Of a DNA stretch of 64,000 nucleotides, positions 42,555 through 53,546 are shown piece by piece. The translations under genes and the position numbers were made by a program. Within the stretch, counting starts at the first letter, position 1, and each line of letters starts with the position of its first letter. The stretch lies in assembly GCF_020614395.1 (NCBI RefSeq), contig NZ_CP085324.1, positions 935,564 to 999,563 of the forward strand. The letters run 5' to 3'. The stretch comes from Salarchaeum japonicum. Lineage in GTDB: Archaea > Halobacteriota > Halobacteria > Halobacteriales > Halobacteriaceae. The notes beneath the pieces are model-generated. The model worked only from the letters and a program-made list of their open reading frames with translations, did no database searches and was not told the DNA's origin.

Positions 42555-42614
42555 ATCCTCTCCGGGACGCGACGCGGCAAAAACCCACCGCGCCACGGGA
42601 GAACGCGCGGGATA

Positions 42615-44114
42615 CTACTTCTCGCGGAGCGTTCCGCCGCCGAGGCCCTCCCAGGCGACCCGGTAGCCGAGTTCCGCGAGCACCGCGCTCGCGTCCGACA
42701 GCCCATACCTGTCGAGCACGGCCTCGGCGTCGCTGAACGCCATCCCGGCGTCGAGGTCGTTCGCAAGTTCGTCGAGCACGCGCGGCCGGACGAGCGTCCG
42801 ACCCACGCGCTCGTGGTCGGGGAAGACCACGCGCTCGATGGCGTCCTCGCTCACGCCGCGTTCGTCCGCGAGCGCCGAGAGCGTGAGCACGTCCGCGTCC
42901 GGTCGGAGTTCGTCGGGCAACTCGGCGGCCGCCGCGTCCACGAGGTCGTCCTCGTACGCACGTAGCTCTCCCACCACGTCCTTCACGCGCACCGACCCCG
43001 TGTAGGGAATCGCGCGGTGGTCGCGAACCTCGACGTCCTCGCCCGCGCCGAGCGACTCGTCCACCGCGACGAGCAGTTCCTCTTCGACCGCGTCCAACTG
43101 CTCCAGTTTCTTTTCGACGTACTCCGGCGTCCAGAACCCCATAATTTCGAAGTAGACGCGGAAGTCGGCGTGGTCGTACTCGAACGCGAAGTCGGGAATC
43201 ATCACGCGGTCGCCGGCGTCGAGCAGGTCGGGTTCGCGGACGAGCGTCCAGTCGAGGTCGAGGCCTTCGAACGCCGCCGCGAACTCGCGCTCGACGCCGC
43301 TGTCGTAGGACACGTCCGTCACGGGTTCGACGCCGGGCGCGCGCAGGGGGTCGTCGCTCGACAGCGTCATTTCGCGCTCGGTGCCGCGGTCGTCGATGGT
43401 GGCGTCGAGCTGCCAGTCGTCGGCGTCCACGACCGCGCGCAGCACCCTGGCGAACCGCGTGCCGTACCGCCGGGTCGCGCGGAACAGCGCGTCCGGCCCC
43501 GTGAGGACGACCTCGCGTCCGCTGTCGGTTTTCACGATTTCGTACAGCAACCCGAGGCGCTTCACGGCGGAGACGAGTCCGCGCGGGTCGCTCGTCCGCA
43601 CTCGCACCTCCGTCGCGTCGAACAGCGCGGTCTGTGCGAGCGAGAGGTTGTACTGCGCCACGAGTTCCGCGGGCGTCCAGCGGGCGTCCACGTCCGTGAG
43701 CACCTGGCGGGACTCGCGGTCGGCGTACAGCGACCGGTCGAGCGCGTCCGCGTCGGTGTCGAGGCGCTCCGCGGCCTGTGCGAGCGCCGCCTCACGCTCG
43801 CGCTCGGTGACGACGCCCACGTCCTCGGCGGCGCGGAACGCGGCGCGGCGGGCGCGCTCCGGGTCCACGTCCGCCCGCGTCTCGAACGCGCAATCGCGCT
43901 CGACGAGCGCCGCGAACCCCCGGACGAGCTTGAAGTCCTCGCTCTCGCGTTCGAGGGCGGTGAGCGCGTCGTCGAGCGCCTGCCGGGGTTCCCCGACGTG
44001 CCCCTGGTAGGTGCCGAGGACGCGCGCGGCGAGCGGTTCGCTGTCCGCGTCCGCGAACCGAGGCCGGTAGCCGCCGCCCCGCCGCGACACCCGCAGCAGG
44101 TCTTTCGTCAGCAC
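42615..44114 (-). CDS. Bax1-type nuclease (DUF790), partner of XPB
   Basis: A 499-residue DUF790 protein. The N-terminal helical part begins VLTKDLLRVSRRGGGYRPRF, with SLAQTALFDATEVRVRTSDPRGLVSAVKRLGLLYE in the middle. Residues about 303-337 (MIPDFAFEY, YFEIMGFWTPEYVEKKL) have the D...E...K spacing of a nuclease. Bax1 binds and assists archaeal XPB in DNA repair. The XPB gene is upstream on the same strand, beyond an opposite-strand lipoprotein gene. The start is GTG at 44114. Confidence 0.88.
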   Translation of the reverse strand: MLTKDLLRVSRRGGGYRPRFADADSEPLAARVLGTYQGHVGEPRQALDDALTALERESEDFKLVRGFAALVERDCAFETRADVDPERARRAAFRAAEDVGVVTEREREAALAQAAERLDTDADALDRSLYADRESRQVLTDVDARWTPAELVAQYNLSLAQTALFDATEVRVRTSDPRGLVSAVKRLGLLYEIVKTDSGREVVLTGPDALFRATRRYGTRFARVLRAVVDADDWQLDATIDDRGTEREMTLSSDDPLRAPGVEPVTDVSYDSGVEREFAAAFEGLDLDWTLVREPDLLDAGDRVMIPDFAFEYDHADFRVYFEIMGFWTPEYVEKKLEQLDAVEEELLVAVDESLGAGEDVEVRDHRAIPYTGSVRVKDVVGELRAYEDDLVDAAAAELPDELRPDADVLTLSALADERGVSEDAIERVVFPDHERVGRTLVRPRVLDELANDLDAGMAFSDAEAVLDRYGLSDASAVLAELGYRVAWEGLGGGTLREK

Positions 44115-44186
44115 GGTTCCGGATAGGGCGGTGGCGGGTAAAAGCCTGACAGAAAGTATTTTCCGCGGACGACGGAACCCACTCGT

Positions 44187-44552
44187 ATGCATCGACGCGC
44201 GTTCCTCCGGCGCGGCGCGGCCGTCGGCACCGTCGCGGCGGTCGGCGGGCTCGCCGGCTGTTCGTCCGGCGGTGGCTCCGAGTTCACGCTCTCCACGCAC
44301 GGCACCACCATCGTCGAACTCGACGACGGCCGCCTCGGCGTCGACGTCACGGTGACGAACACCGGCGACGCCACCCAGTCCGGAATCGTCTACGTCACCG
44401 CGGAACTGAACGGCGAGAAGTCCGTCGAACTCCGGCAGGTGACGCTCGACGCGCACGCGACCCGCACCGTCACCGTCCCCTACGACGTGCAGTACAGCGA
44501 GGTCGAGTCGTTCAGCGCGAGCGCGACCGTCCGCCGCGCCGAGGACGACTAG
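44187..44552 (+). CDS. Small Tat lipoprotein with a CARDB/DUF-like beta domain
   Basis: A 121-residue protein: MHRRAFLRRGAAVGTVAAVGGLAGC is a Tat lipoprotein signal with lipobox Cys25. After a Ser/Gly linker comes a compact beta domain (GVDVTVTNTGDATQSGIVYVTAEL...) typical of transglutaminase/FxLYD or CARDB-like modules. It is inserted in the opposite orientation between XPB and Bax1, and its TAG shares CTAG with the XPB stop. Confidence 0.8.
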   Translation: MHRRAFLRRGAAVGTVAAVGGLAGCSSGGGSEFTLSTHGTTIVELDDGRLGVDVTVTNTGDATQSGIVYVTAELNGEKSVELRQVTLDAHATRTVTVPYDVQYSEVESFSASATVRRAEDD

Positions 44553-45883
44553 CGCCGCCGCGCAGCCACGCGTTCTTCCGCCGTGTCCTCGGAGACGAGT
44601 TCGTAGAGCAACGCCCGCCCGCCGTCCTCTTTCGGGCGGAGCACGCGCCCGAGCCGCTGGGTGAACTCGCGTTCGCTCCCCGACCCCGCGAACACCACCG
44701 CGACGTTCGCGTCCGGCACGTCCACGCCCTCGTCCAGCACGTTCGCCGTCACCACCCGCGAGTAGTCGCCGCGCCGGAACGCGTCGAGGACGCGCCGCCG
44801 CTCCGACGCGCCTGTCTCGTGCGTGATGGCGGGCATCAGGTAGCGCTCGCTCAACCGATAGACGAGGTCGGTCGAGGCCGTGAACACGATGACTCTGTCC
44901 CCGCGGTGGCGGTCGAGAATCCCTTCCAGCTCCCGTACCTTGTTCTCGGACTCCTGGACGATTTCGCGGGCGCGCTGTTTCGCCAACAGCGCCTCGCGGG
45001 CCGCGGGGTCGCTCCCCGAGCGCTTCACGAGTTCCTGATAGTCGCTGCCCGACCGGAACTGGATGTTCGACGCCTCCAGGTAGTCCGTGAACGTTCCCTG
45101 TGCGTCCTCGTAGCGCTCGCGCTCCTCGTCGGTGAGCGGAACCGACCGCCGCTTGATGTCGTAGTCCGCGAGGTGCGTGCCCGCCAAATCGTCCGCCGAG
45201 AGCCGGTAGACGACGGAACCGACGAGGTCTTCGATTACCTCGTGCGCGCCGTCCGGCCGCTCGAACGTCGCGGTGAGGCCGAGGCGGGCGGGCGCGGCGA
45301 ACAGCCGCCCGATGTCCCGGTACCCCTCGCCGCCGAGGTGGTGAACCTCGTCCAGGACGAGCAGGCCGAAGCGGTCGCCGAGGTCGTCCGCGCGCAGGTA
45401 CGCCGAATCGTAGGTCGCCACCGTGAGGTCTTCGACGACCTGCTCGCCGCCCCCGAGTTGGCCCACCGGAACGTCGAACTCGGCGTCGAGTTCCTCGCGC
45501 CACTGCACGAGCAGGTCGATGGTCGGCACGACCACCAGCGCGCTCCGCCCGACGGACTCGATGGCGTTCACGCCGATGACGGTCTTCCCCGACCCCGTCG
45601 GGAGTTCGAGCACGCCCCGGCGGTTCGCGTCCCGCCACGCCGTGACGGCCTCGCGCTGGTACTCCCGGAGCTCGTACGACGACGCCACGTCAAGCGGCGC
45701 GTCCCGGAGCACGTCGTCCTCGTACGCCGCACCCGCGTCGTCCAGGGCCTCCCGAATCGCGGCGTACCGGTACGCGGGCGCGCGGCCGGTGTCAGTTCGC
45801 TCGTCCGACTCCACGCCCGGCAGGTCGAGCGCGTCCGCGCCCGCCACGCGCACCGTGCCGTCCTCGAACGAGAGCCGAATCAC
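44549..45883 (-). CDS. XPB-type DNA repair helicase
   Basis: A 444-residue SF2 helicase. Walker A is PTGSGKT (about 94-101), motif II DEVHH (about 176), motif VI QRLGRVLRP near the C terminus; the N-terminal damage-recognition part is short. The sequence FERPDGAHEVIEDLVGSVVYRL lies before the second helicase lobe. GTG at 45883 overlaps the upstream stop (GTGA). With Bax1 it forms the archaeal nucleotide-excision-like helicase-nuclease pair. Confidence 0.92.
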   Translation of the reverse strand: MIRLSFEDGTVRVAGADALDLPGVESDERTDTGRAPAYRYAAIREALDDAGAAYEDDVLRDAPLDVASSYELREYQREAVTAWRDANRRGVLELPTGSGKTVIGVNAIESVGRSALVVVPTIDLLVQWREELDAEFDVPVGQLGGGEQVVEDLTVATYDSAYLRADDLGDRFGLLVLDEVHHLGGEGYRDIGRLFAAPARLGLTATFERPDGAHEVIEDLVGSVVYRLSADDLAGTHLADYDIKRRSVPLTDEERERYEDAQGTFTDYLEASNIQFRSGSDYQELVKRSGSDPAAREALLAKQRAREIVQESENKVRELEGILDRHRGDRVIVFTASTDLVYRLSERYLMPAITHETGASERRRVLDAFRRGDYSRVVTANVLDEGVDVPDANVAVVFAGSGSEREFTQRLGRVLRPKEDGGRALLYELVSEDTAEERVAARRR

Positions 45884-46110
45884 TGCCCTCGTCCGGCCTC
45901 GCCCTCCCGTTCGCCGTCGCTTCGCTCCTCGTCCTCGCCCGCGACCGCCTGGGAGAACGCGAGGGAGAAGGAGATGCCCATCGCGACGCCGACGCCCATC
46001 CAGAGCGCGAGGTTGTCGAGGGCGACGCCGAGCGCGACGCCGATGGAGAGGCCGACGCCGATACCGATGCCGACGCCCGCCGCCGTGAACTCGGGTTCCG
46101 TGTCGCTCAT
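45880..46110 (-). CDS. Small glycine-zipper membrane protein
   Basis: A 76-residue protein: short N-terminal tail, a glycine-rich hydrophobic helix (GVGIGIGVGLSIGVALGVAL), a second helix (LWMGVGVAMGISFSLAFSQAV), then an acidic/basic tail. Function unknown; glycine zippers favour helix packing in membranes. It overlaps the XPB start and is transcribed with it, divergently from grpE. Confidence 0.75.
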   Translation of the reverse strand: MSDTEPEFTAAGVGIGIGVGLSIGVALGVALDNLALWMGVGVAMGISFSLAFSQAVAGEDEERSDGEREGEAGRGQ

Positions 46111-46163
46111 ACGCCCACTCGGGCACGCCGGCTAATGGGCCTTTCTCGTGGCGTTCTGAAATC

Positions 46164-46170
46164 CTTATAC
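46164..46170 (+). promoter_or_regulatory. TATA box of grpE
   Basis: CTTATAC at 46164-46170, about 30 nt before the grpE ATG, with purines upstream (GAAATC); fits a leaderless promoter. Confidence 0.5.
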
Positions 46171-46194
46171 GGGCGGGCGGCCCAGATTCGGGGT

Positions 46195-46788
46195 ATGAGT
46201 GACGAGGAAGCCACCAGCGCCGACGAGACGGTCGAGGCGGGCCGAGATGCGCCCGAGCCGGCGCTCGCGGAGCGCGTGGCCGAGTACGACGACGCGTTGG
46301 CCGCCGAGGTCGAGGCGCTCGAAGCGGAGGCCGACGAACTCCGCGCGGAGACCGCCGACCTCGAAGCGGAGGTCGAGGAGTTGGAGGAGCGCGCACAGCG
46401 CGTGCAGGCGGACTTCCAGAACTACAAGAAGCGCGCGAAGAAGAAGCAGGCGCAGATAGAGGAGCGCGCGACCGAAGGCCTCGTGGAGGACTTGCTGGAC
46501 GTGCGGGACAACCTCGCGCGAGCGCTCGAAGAGGACACGGACGACACCGAGTCGCTCCGGGAGGGCGTGGAGATGACGCTCTCCGAGTTCGACCGCGTGC
46601 TCGAAAACGAGGGCGTCGAGGAAATCGCGCCCGACCCCGGGACGGACGTGGACGCGAACCGCCACGAGGTGATGATGCGAGTCGAGAGCGACCAGTCCGC
46701 GGGGACGGTCGTCGACCTCTATCGGCCCGGCTACGAGATGGGCGGGAAGGTGTTGCGGCCCGCGCAGGTCACCGTCGCGGACGAGTAG
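46195..46788 (+). CDS. grpE: Nucleotide exchange factor GrpE
   Basis: A 197-residue co-chaperone that releases ADP from DnaK. An acidic tail and a long coiled coil (about 25-90; ALAAEVEALEAEADELRAE region, ADFQNYKKRAKKKQ) precede the C-terminal beta domain (NRHEVMMRVESDQSAGTVVDLYRPGYEMGGKVLRPAQVTV). The gene lies just upstream of dnaK and dnaJ, the usual order. Confidence 0.95.
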   Translation: MSDEEATSADETVEAGRDAPEPALAERVAEYDDALAAEVEALEAEADELRAETADLEAEVEELEERAQRVQADFQNYKKRAKKKQAQIEERATEGLVEDLLDVRDNLARALEEDTDDTESLREGVEMTLSEFDRVLENEGVEEIAPDPGTDVDANRHEVMMRVESDQSAGTVVDLYRPGYEMGGKVLRPAQVTVADE

Positions 46789-46892
46789 CCTACCGCTTCG
46801 ACATAAAGGTAGTGACGGCGGGCGGCGGCGCGGCCCGAAACGCTCGTTTTCGAGGAGTACGGCGGTCGTGGTAGGCGTTCACACTAGCAAGG

Positions 46893-46898
46893 TTTAAA
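46893..46898 (+). promoter_or_regulatory. Probable dnaK TATA box
   Basis: TTTAAA, 34 nt upstream of the dnaK ATG, with BRE-like CAAGG before it and CGAAAC after it. This gives a short leader. A separate dnaK promoter is consistent with the 138-bp gap after grpE; heat control is likely but not shown. Confidence 0.45.
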
Positions 46899-46926
46899 CG
46901 AAACGCGCGGCTTATTCGCTACCAAG

Positions 46927-48831
<1,905 letters not shown>

Positions 48832-48855
48832 CCATCCGTTCACTCGTCAGCATCG

Positions 48856-50013
48856 ATGACTGAGAGCTACTACGACGTGCTCGGGGTGAGTCGGGACGCC
48901 GACGAGTCCGAGATAAAGCAGGCGTACCGGGAGCAGGTGAAGAAGTATCACCCCGACGTGAGCGACGAACCCGACGCCGAGGAGCAGTTCAAGAAGCTCC
49001 AGCAGGCGAAGGAAGTCCTGACGGACGACGAGAAGCGGCAGGCGTACGACCAGCTCGGCCACGAGCGGTTCACGCAGGCGGAGAAGCGCGGCGGGTTCGA
49101 CGGCCAGGGCGGCCAGGGCGGCATGGGCGGCGCTGGCGGTCCGTTCGGCGGTCAGGGCGGTGCTGGCGGGATGAACGACATCTTCGAGCAGTTCTTCGGC
49201 GGGATGGGCGGCCAGGGCGGTCGCGGCGGCCCCCAGCCCGGTCAAGACCTCCGCACCCGGCTCAGTATCGACCTGGAGGACGCCTACGAGGGCGTCGAGA
49301 AACAGGTCACCGTCCGGCGACCCGAGCAGTGTCCGGACTGCGATGGCTCCGGCCACCCCGAGGACGCCGACGTGCGGACGTGCCCGGAGTGTAACGGCCA
49401 GGGGCAGACGACGCGAACCCAGCAGACGCCGCTCGGCCGCGTCCAGCAGACCCAGACCTGCCGGCGGTGTGGCGGCGACGGTGAACTCTACAGCGAGAAC
49501 TGCGACACGTGCGGCGGGCAGGGCGAAGTCGAACGCAACGCCACGCTCACCGTGAACGTCCCCGCCGGCATCCGGAGCGGCCAAACCCTCCGCATGGACG
49601 GCGAGGGCGCGCCCGGCGACCGCCGCGCGCCCAACGGCGACCTCCTCATCGAAGTGGACGTGACCGACCACCCCGACTTCGAGCGCGACGGCGACGACCT
49701 CCACCACCGCCACGCCATCAGCTTCCCCCAGGCGACCTTCGGGGACACCATCGAGGTTCCCACCGTCACCGGAAGCGCCGAGTTCGACCTCCCCAGCGGC
49801 ACGCAGAGCGGCGAACGCTTCCGCCTCCAGGGCAAGGGAATGCCGCATCTCCGCGGGCGCGGCCACGGCGACCTCTACGTCACCGTCCAGGTCGTCACCC
49901 CCGACAGCCTCAACGAGGAGCAACGCGACGCCCTCGAAGCCTTCGCCGAAGCCGGCGGCGAAGAAATCGACGTCGAACAGGGCTTCTTCGAGAAACTCAA
50001 GAACTCCTTCTAA
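48856..50013 (+). CDS. dnaJ: Chaperone protein DnaJ (Hsp40)
   Basis: A 385-residue type-I Hsp40. J domain with HPD (KYHPDVSD, residues 30-37), Gly/Phe/Met-rich linker (about 78-125), zinc domain with four CxxCxGxG motifs (CPDCDGSG, CPECNGQG, CRRCGGDG, CDTCGGQG), then the C-terminal beta domains. It follows dnaK closely. A TTTTT tract (50020-50024) after the stop probably terminates transcription. Confidence 0.97.
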   Translation: MTESYYDVLGVSRDADESEIKQAYREQVKKYHPDVSDEPDAEEQFKKLQQAKEVLTDDEKRQAYDQLGHERFTQAEKRGGFDGQGGQGGMGGAGGPFGGQGGAGGMNDIFEQFFGGMGGQGGRGGPQPGQDLRTRLSIDLEDAYEGVEKQVTVRRPEQCPDCDGSGHPEDADVRTCPECNGQGQTTRTQQTPLGRVQQTQTCRRCGGDGELYSENCDTCGGQGEVERNATLTVNVPAGIRSGQTLRMDGEGAPGDRRAPNGDLLIEVDVTDHPDFERDGDDLHHRHAISFPQATFGDTIEVPTVTGSAEFDLPSGTQSGERFRLQGKGMPHLRGRGHGDLYVTVQVVTPDSLNEEQRDALEAFAEAGGEEIDVEQGFFEKLKNSF

Positions 50014-50333
50014 CGGACGTTTTTCCTGCTCGGGTTCGGCTCTCTCGAACCAAACCGCTCGCAGCAAAAACCCACTAAAAATGGACGCGGCGAAGCCGCG
50101 CCGGACTCGCTCGAACTACCGGACTATTCGAGTCGCTCGTTCGCGCGAACACTCCGCCCGCGTCTCCCTGCGAACCTTCAAATACCATCCCGGGGCCACT
50201 CGGCGGTGTGACGTGACCGTCGTCGCGTGTGGGGTTCGCGAAATCCATCGCTCGCCCGCACGCGAATCGAGGTGAGCGATGTGGTAGCCCCCGAGTGCGT
50301 CGGATTAATCCCGAGCGACATCTACTCTCCACC
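50014..50333. other. Intergenic region downstream of dnaJ
   Basis: No gene supported. It holds an oligo-T tract (50020-50024) just after the dnaJ stop, the hairpin CGCGGC-GAA-GCCGCG (50086-50100), and at its right end a GATTAATC box (50303-50310) placed about 30 nt before the next ATG, consistent with a leaderless promoter. Confidence 0.5.
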
Positions 50334-51023
50334 ATGGAGACGCTGTACGACCTCGTGAACGACCTCCCGGAGTCCGCGGCACTCCGCGCGCCGCCCCGCG
50401 AGTACAACCGCCGCGAACTCCGGCAGACGGCGTTCAAGACGGGGAATTTCCTCCGGCATCGCGGCGTCCACGAGGACGCGACGGTCGCCGTCGCGGACGA
50501 CCGCGCGCCCGAAGCCGTGTTCGCGTTCCTCGGCGCGACCCTGCTCGGCGCGCGCGTCCGATTCGGCGCGACCGCCGAACTCGACGCCCGCGCGTACGTC
50601 GCACCCACCGGCCTGCTCGACGACGTGTCGCTCCCCGCGGGCGGCCAGTACGTCGGGTACGGCGAACGTCCGGACGACCCGAGTCGCGCGCACTTCGAGC
50701 GGGACGTGTGGAGCGAGAACCCCGCGTTCCCGCCGGTGTCGTTCAGCGGTGACGCGGTCGCGCTCGCCACCGACGACCGCTACACGCACGCCGTCCTGCT
50801 GGACGCGGCGCGCCGCCTCGACTACGACAGCGACGACACTGTCGCGGTGCGCGCGCCCCTCACACATCCCGGGACGGTCGTCGCGGGCGTCGTCGCGCCC
50901 CTGCTCGCCGGCGCGACGCTTCTGCTCCCCGACGGTGACGCCACCGGCACGGTCGCCGTCGCGACGAGCGACGCGCCCGAATCCCGGACGATAGCCCCCG
51001 CCCGGGTTCCCGAAGGCTTATAG
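50334..51023 (+). CDS. Truncated AMP-binding (ANL superfamily)-like protein
   Basis: A 229-residue protein resembling only the N-terminal subdomain of acyl-CoA synthetases: ALRAPPREYNRRELRQTAFKTGNFLRHRGV, then DDRAPEAVFAFLGATLLGARVRFG. Later residues (AGVVAPLLAGATLLLP) resemble the next ANL block. The ATP-binding SSGTTG loop, the YGxTE motif and the catalytic lysine are absent, so it cannot be an active ligase. Own TATA box at about -30; unrelated in orientation to the full-length ligase at 51.5-53.5 kb. Confidence 0.75.
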   Translation: METLYDLVNDLPESAALRAPPREYNRRELRQTAFKTGNFLRHRGVHEDATVAVADDRAPEAVFAFLGATLLGARVRFGATAELDARAYVAPTGLLDDVSLPAGGQYVGYGERPDDPSRAHFERDVWSENPAFPPVSFSGDAVALATDDRYTHAVLLDAARRLDYDSDDTVAVRAPLTHPGTVVAGVVAPLLAGATLLLPDGDATGTVAVATSDAPESRTIAPARVPEGL

Positions 51024-51048
51024 CCGCTCTGTGGCTGGGTTCGCGTCC

Positions 51049-51483
51049 ATGCCCGAGAAGACGTGGCGGGACATCCGACCGGTCGCGCTCGGCGTCCTCC
51101 GACGCGGCGACGAGGTGTTGCTCGCGCGCCACCACGACCCCGAGACCGGCGAGGCGTTCTACCGCCCCCTGGGAGGCGGGTTCGAGTTCGGCGAACACAG
51201 CCGCGACGCCGTCGTCCGTGAGTTCGCGGAGGAACTCGGCGTCGAGTTCACCGTCGAGCGACGGCTGGGGACGTTCGAGCGCGCGTTCGAGTTCGACGGC
51301 GAGCGCGGCCACGAGGTGTGGCGGCTCTACGAGGGCGAGACGGTCGAGGACTGGCCGTACGAGCGCGACGAGTTCGTGGGAGAAGAGCCGGAACTGGACG
51401 AGACGTTCCCCGTCGAGTGGGTCGAAATCGATTCGTTGGACGACCGAACCGTCTACCCGGAGAGCCTCGCGGGCGTTCTCTAG
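51049..51483 (+). CDS. Nudix hydrolase
   Basis: A 144-residue Nudix protein with an intact box G-x5-E-x7-REFAEELGV (GGGFEFGEHSRDAVVREFAEELGV). The C-terminal half (ETVEDWPYERDEFVGEEPELDETFPVEWV) resembles the NUDT family of nucleoside-diphosphate derivatives. ATG at 51049 follows a GCTTATAG box by about 30 nt. Its stop shares CTAG with the convergent acyl-CoA ligase gene. Confidence 0.9.
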   Translation: MPEKTWRDIRPVALGVLRRGDEVLLARHHDPETGEAFYRPLGGGFEFGEHSRDAVVREFAEELGVEFTVERRLGTFERAFEFDGERGHEVWRLYEGETVEDWPYERDEFVGEEPELDETFPVEWVEIDSLDDRTVYPESLAGVL

Positions 51484-53453
51484 CGGGCTTCCTTCAGTTT
51501 CGCGAGCGCGTCCGGGTTCTCGATGCTGGAGAGGTCGCCGATGTCCTCGCCGGTGTACGCGCCCTCGATGGCGCGCCGGATTATCTTCCCCGATTGCGTC
51601 TTCGGGAACTCGTCCACGAACAGGATTTCGCGGGGTTTGAACGGCTTCCCGAGTTCGTCGCCGACTTGCTCGCGGAGTTCCTCGCGGAGCGCGTCCGACG
51701 GCTGGTAGCCGTCGGCGAGGATGACGTACGCGACGACGGCTTCGCCGGTGGTATCGTCGGGGACGCCGACGGCGGCCGCCTGCGTGACGGCGTCGTGGTC
51801 GATGAGCGCGCCCTCGACTTCAGCGGGGCCGACCTTCCGGCCGGCGACGTTGAGCGCGTCGTCCGCGCGCCCGTGCAGGAACCAGAACCCGTCGGCGTCC
51901 TTCTGCGCCCAGTCGCCGTGGTCCCACACGTCCTCGAAGTTGCTCCAGTACTCCTCCAGGTAGCGGTCGTCGCCGCTCCAGAGGCTCCTGGTCATCGACG
52001 GGCAGGAGGCGCGCGCGACGAGGAACCCGCGGTCGCCGGTGTCCGCTATCGAGTCGCCCTGGCTGTTCACGATGTCCACGTCCATCCCGAGGCCGGGGCC
52101 GCCGAGCGTGCAGGGTTTGAGGGGTTCGGTCGGAAGAGGCGCGAGGAAGCAGCCGAACACCTCGGTGCCGCCGGAGATGTTGATGATGGGCGCGTCGCCG
52201 CCGCCGACGTGTTCGTGGAACCACCGCCAGGATTCGGGGTCCCAGGGTTCGCCGGTGGAGCCGAGGATGCGGATGCTGGAGAGGTCGTGGACGTCCAGCC
52301 AGTCGTCGCCGTGCTTGCGGAGCGCGCGAACCGCGGTGGGGCTGACGCCGAACGTCGTCACGTCGTGGGTGTCGATGAGTTCCCAGAACCGGTCGGGTTC
52401 GGGGTGGTCGGGCGCGCCCTCGTACATCACGACCGTGCCGCCGAGCGCGTGGTTCCCGATGAGCGTCCACGGCCCCATCATCCAGCCGATGTCGCTCACC
52501 CAGAAGAAGCGGTCGCTGGGCTTGTGGTCGAAGTTGAAGTGAATCTCCTTTGCGGGCTGGACGAGGCCGCCGGCGTGCGTGTGGACGATGCCCTTCGGTT
52601 TCCCGGTCGTGCCGGACGAGTAGAGGAGCATCGACTCGTCCGCGGACGCCATCTCCCGGGTGTCGTACTCGCCGGACTGGCCGGCGACGGCCTCGCGCCA
52701 CCACTCGTCGCGGTCGTCGTCCCACGGGAGGTCGTCCGTCCCGGTTCCCAGTCGGTCGAAGACGATGGTGTGCTCGACGTGTCCGGCCTGTTCGATGGCG
52801 TCGTCCGCGCCGTCCTTGAGGCGGACTTCGCTCCCGCGGCGGTAGAAGCCGTCGCCGGTGAACAGCACGCTGCACTCGGCGTCGGCGATGCGCGTGGCGG
52901 TCGCGTCCACGCCGAACCCGCTGAAGATTGGCACCGCAATCGCGCCGACCTTGAAGACGCCGTAGAGGATGGAGACGACCTCGGGCACCATCGGCATGTA
53001 GAGAGCGACGGTGTCGCCCCGGCCGACGCCGCGTTCTTCGAGCGCGTTCGCGACCTGGTTCGACTCCCGGTAGACGTCGTGGAAGGTCTGTTCGCGAACC
53101 TCGCCGTCCTCGCCCTCCCAGATGGTGGCGACGTGGTTCCGGGTGCCGGAGTCGCGGCGGGCGTGTCGGTCGACGGTGTTGTGCGCGATGTTCAGCGAGC
53201 CGCCGGGATACCAGTCCGTGAACTGGGGGCCGTCGGACGCGTCGCGAACCGCGTCGGGGCCGTCGTAGAAGTCGAGTCCGAGGTAGTCTGGGAGTTCGCC
53301 CCAGAACCAGTCGAGGTCGCGCGCGGCCTGTTCGCGGAGGTCGGCTTCGCTGTCGATGCCGTACTCCCGCATGAACGCGCGGACGTTCGTCGCGTCCGCG
53401 AACGCCTCACTGGGTTCGTGCACCACCTCGTTCACGTCGTCGAGTGACTCCAT
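51480..53453 (-). CDS. Acetate/propionate-type acyl-CoA ligase (AMP-forming)
   Basis: A 657-residue ANL-family ligase of acetyl-CoA synthetase size. The P-loop is YSSGTTGKPKG, the aromatic motif ISGGTEVFGCF, GDWAQKDADGFWFLHGRADDALNVAGRKVG contains the hinge region, and TQSGKIIRR holds the catalytic lysine. It activates a short-chain acid; its neighbours (mutase, epimerase) suggest propionate as an alternative to acetate. ATG at 53453 is used, the family-typical start. Confidence 0.92.
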   Translation of the reverse strand: MESLDDVNEVVHEPSEAFADATNVRAFMREYGIDSEADLREQAARDLDWFWGELPDYLGLDFYDGPDAVRDASDGPQFTDWYPGGSLNIAHNTVDRHARRDSGTRNHVATIWEGEDGEVREQTFHDVYRESNQVANALEERGVGRGDTVALYMPMVPEVVSILYGVFKVGAIAVPIFSGFGVDATATRIADAECSVLFTGDGFYRRGSEVRLKDGADDAIEQAGHVEHTIVFDRLGTGTDDLPWDDDRDEWWREAVAGQSGEYDTREMASADESMLLYSSGTTGKPKGIVHTHAGGLVQPAKEIHFNFDHKPSDRFFWVSDIGWMMGPWTLIGNHALGGTVVMYEGAPDHPEPDRFWELIDTHDVTTFGVSPTAVRALRKHGDDWLDVHDLSSIRILGSTGEPWDPESWRWFHEHVGGGDAPIINISGGTEVFGCFLAPLPTEPLKPCTLGGPGLGMDVDIVNSQGDSIADTGDRGFLVARASCPSMTRSLWSGDDRYLEEYWSNFEDVWDHGDWAQKDADGFWFLHGRADDALNVAGRKVGPAEVEGALIDHDAVTQAAAVGVPDDTTGEAVVAYVILADGYQPSDALREELREQVGDELGKPFKPREILFVDEFPKTQSGKIIRRAIEGAYTGEDIGDLSSIENPDALAKLKEAR

Positions 53454-53546
53454 GCGCGCAAATTCTGCCGGGTCTTTCTTATACTCAGGGGGCTCGCCGG
53501 GCCGGGCGGAGGAACGCTTTTGATGCGCGGGCAGGACGTGTCGAGT

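Noticed and set aside
42615-45638. A single 1007-residue minus-strand protein covering Bax1 and upstream sequence
   Set aside because: Upstream of the GTG at 44114 the frame is antisense to the lipoprotein gene and out of frame with XPB; only the last 499 residues resemble DUF790.
50081-50275. 64-residue plus-strand frame after dnaJ
   Set aside because: Arg/Ser-rich composition typical of a random frame, and a hairpin overlaps its start.
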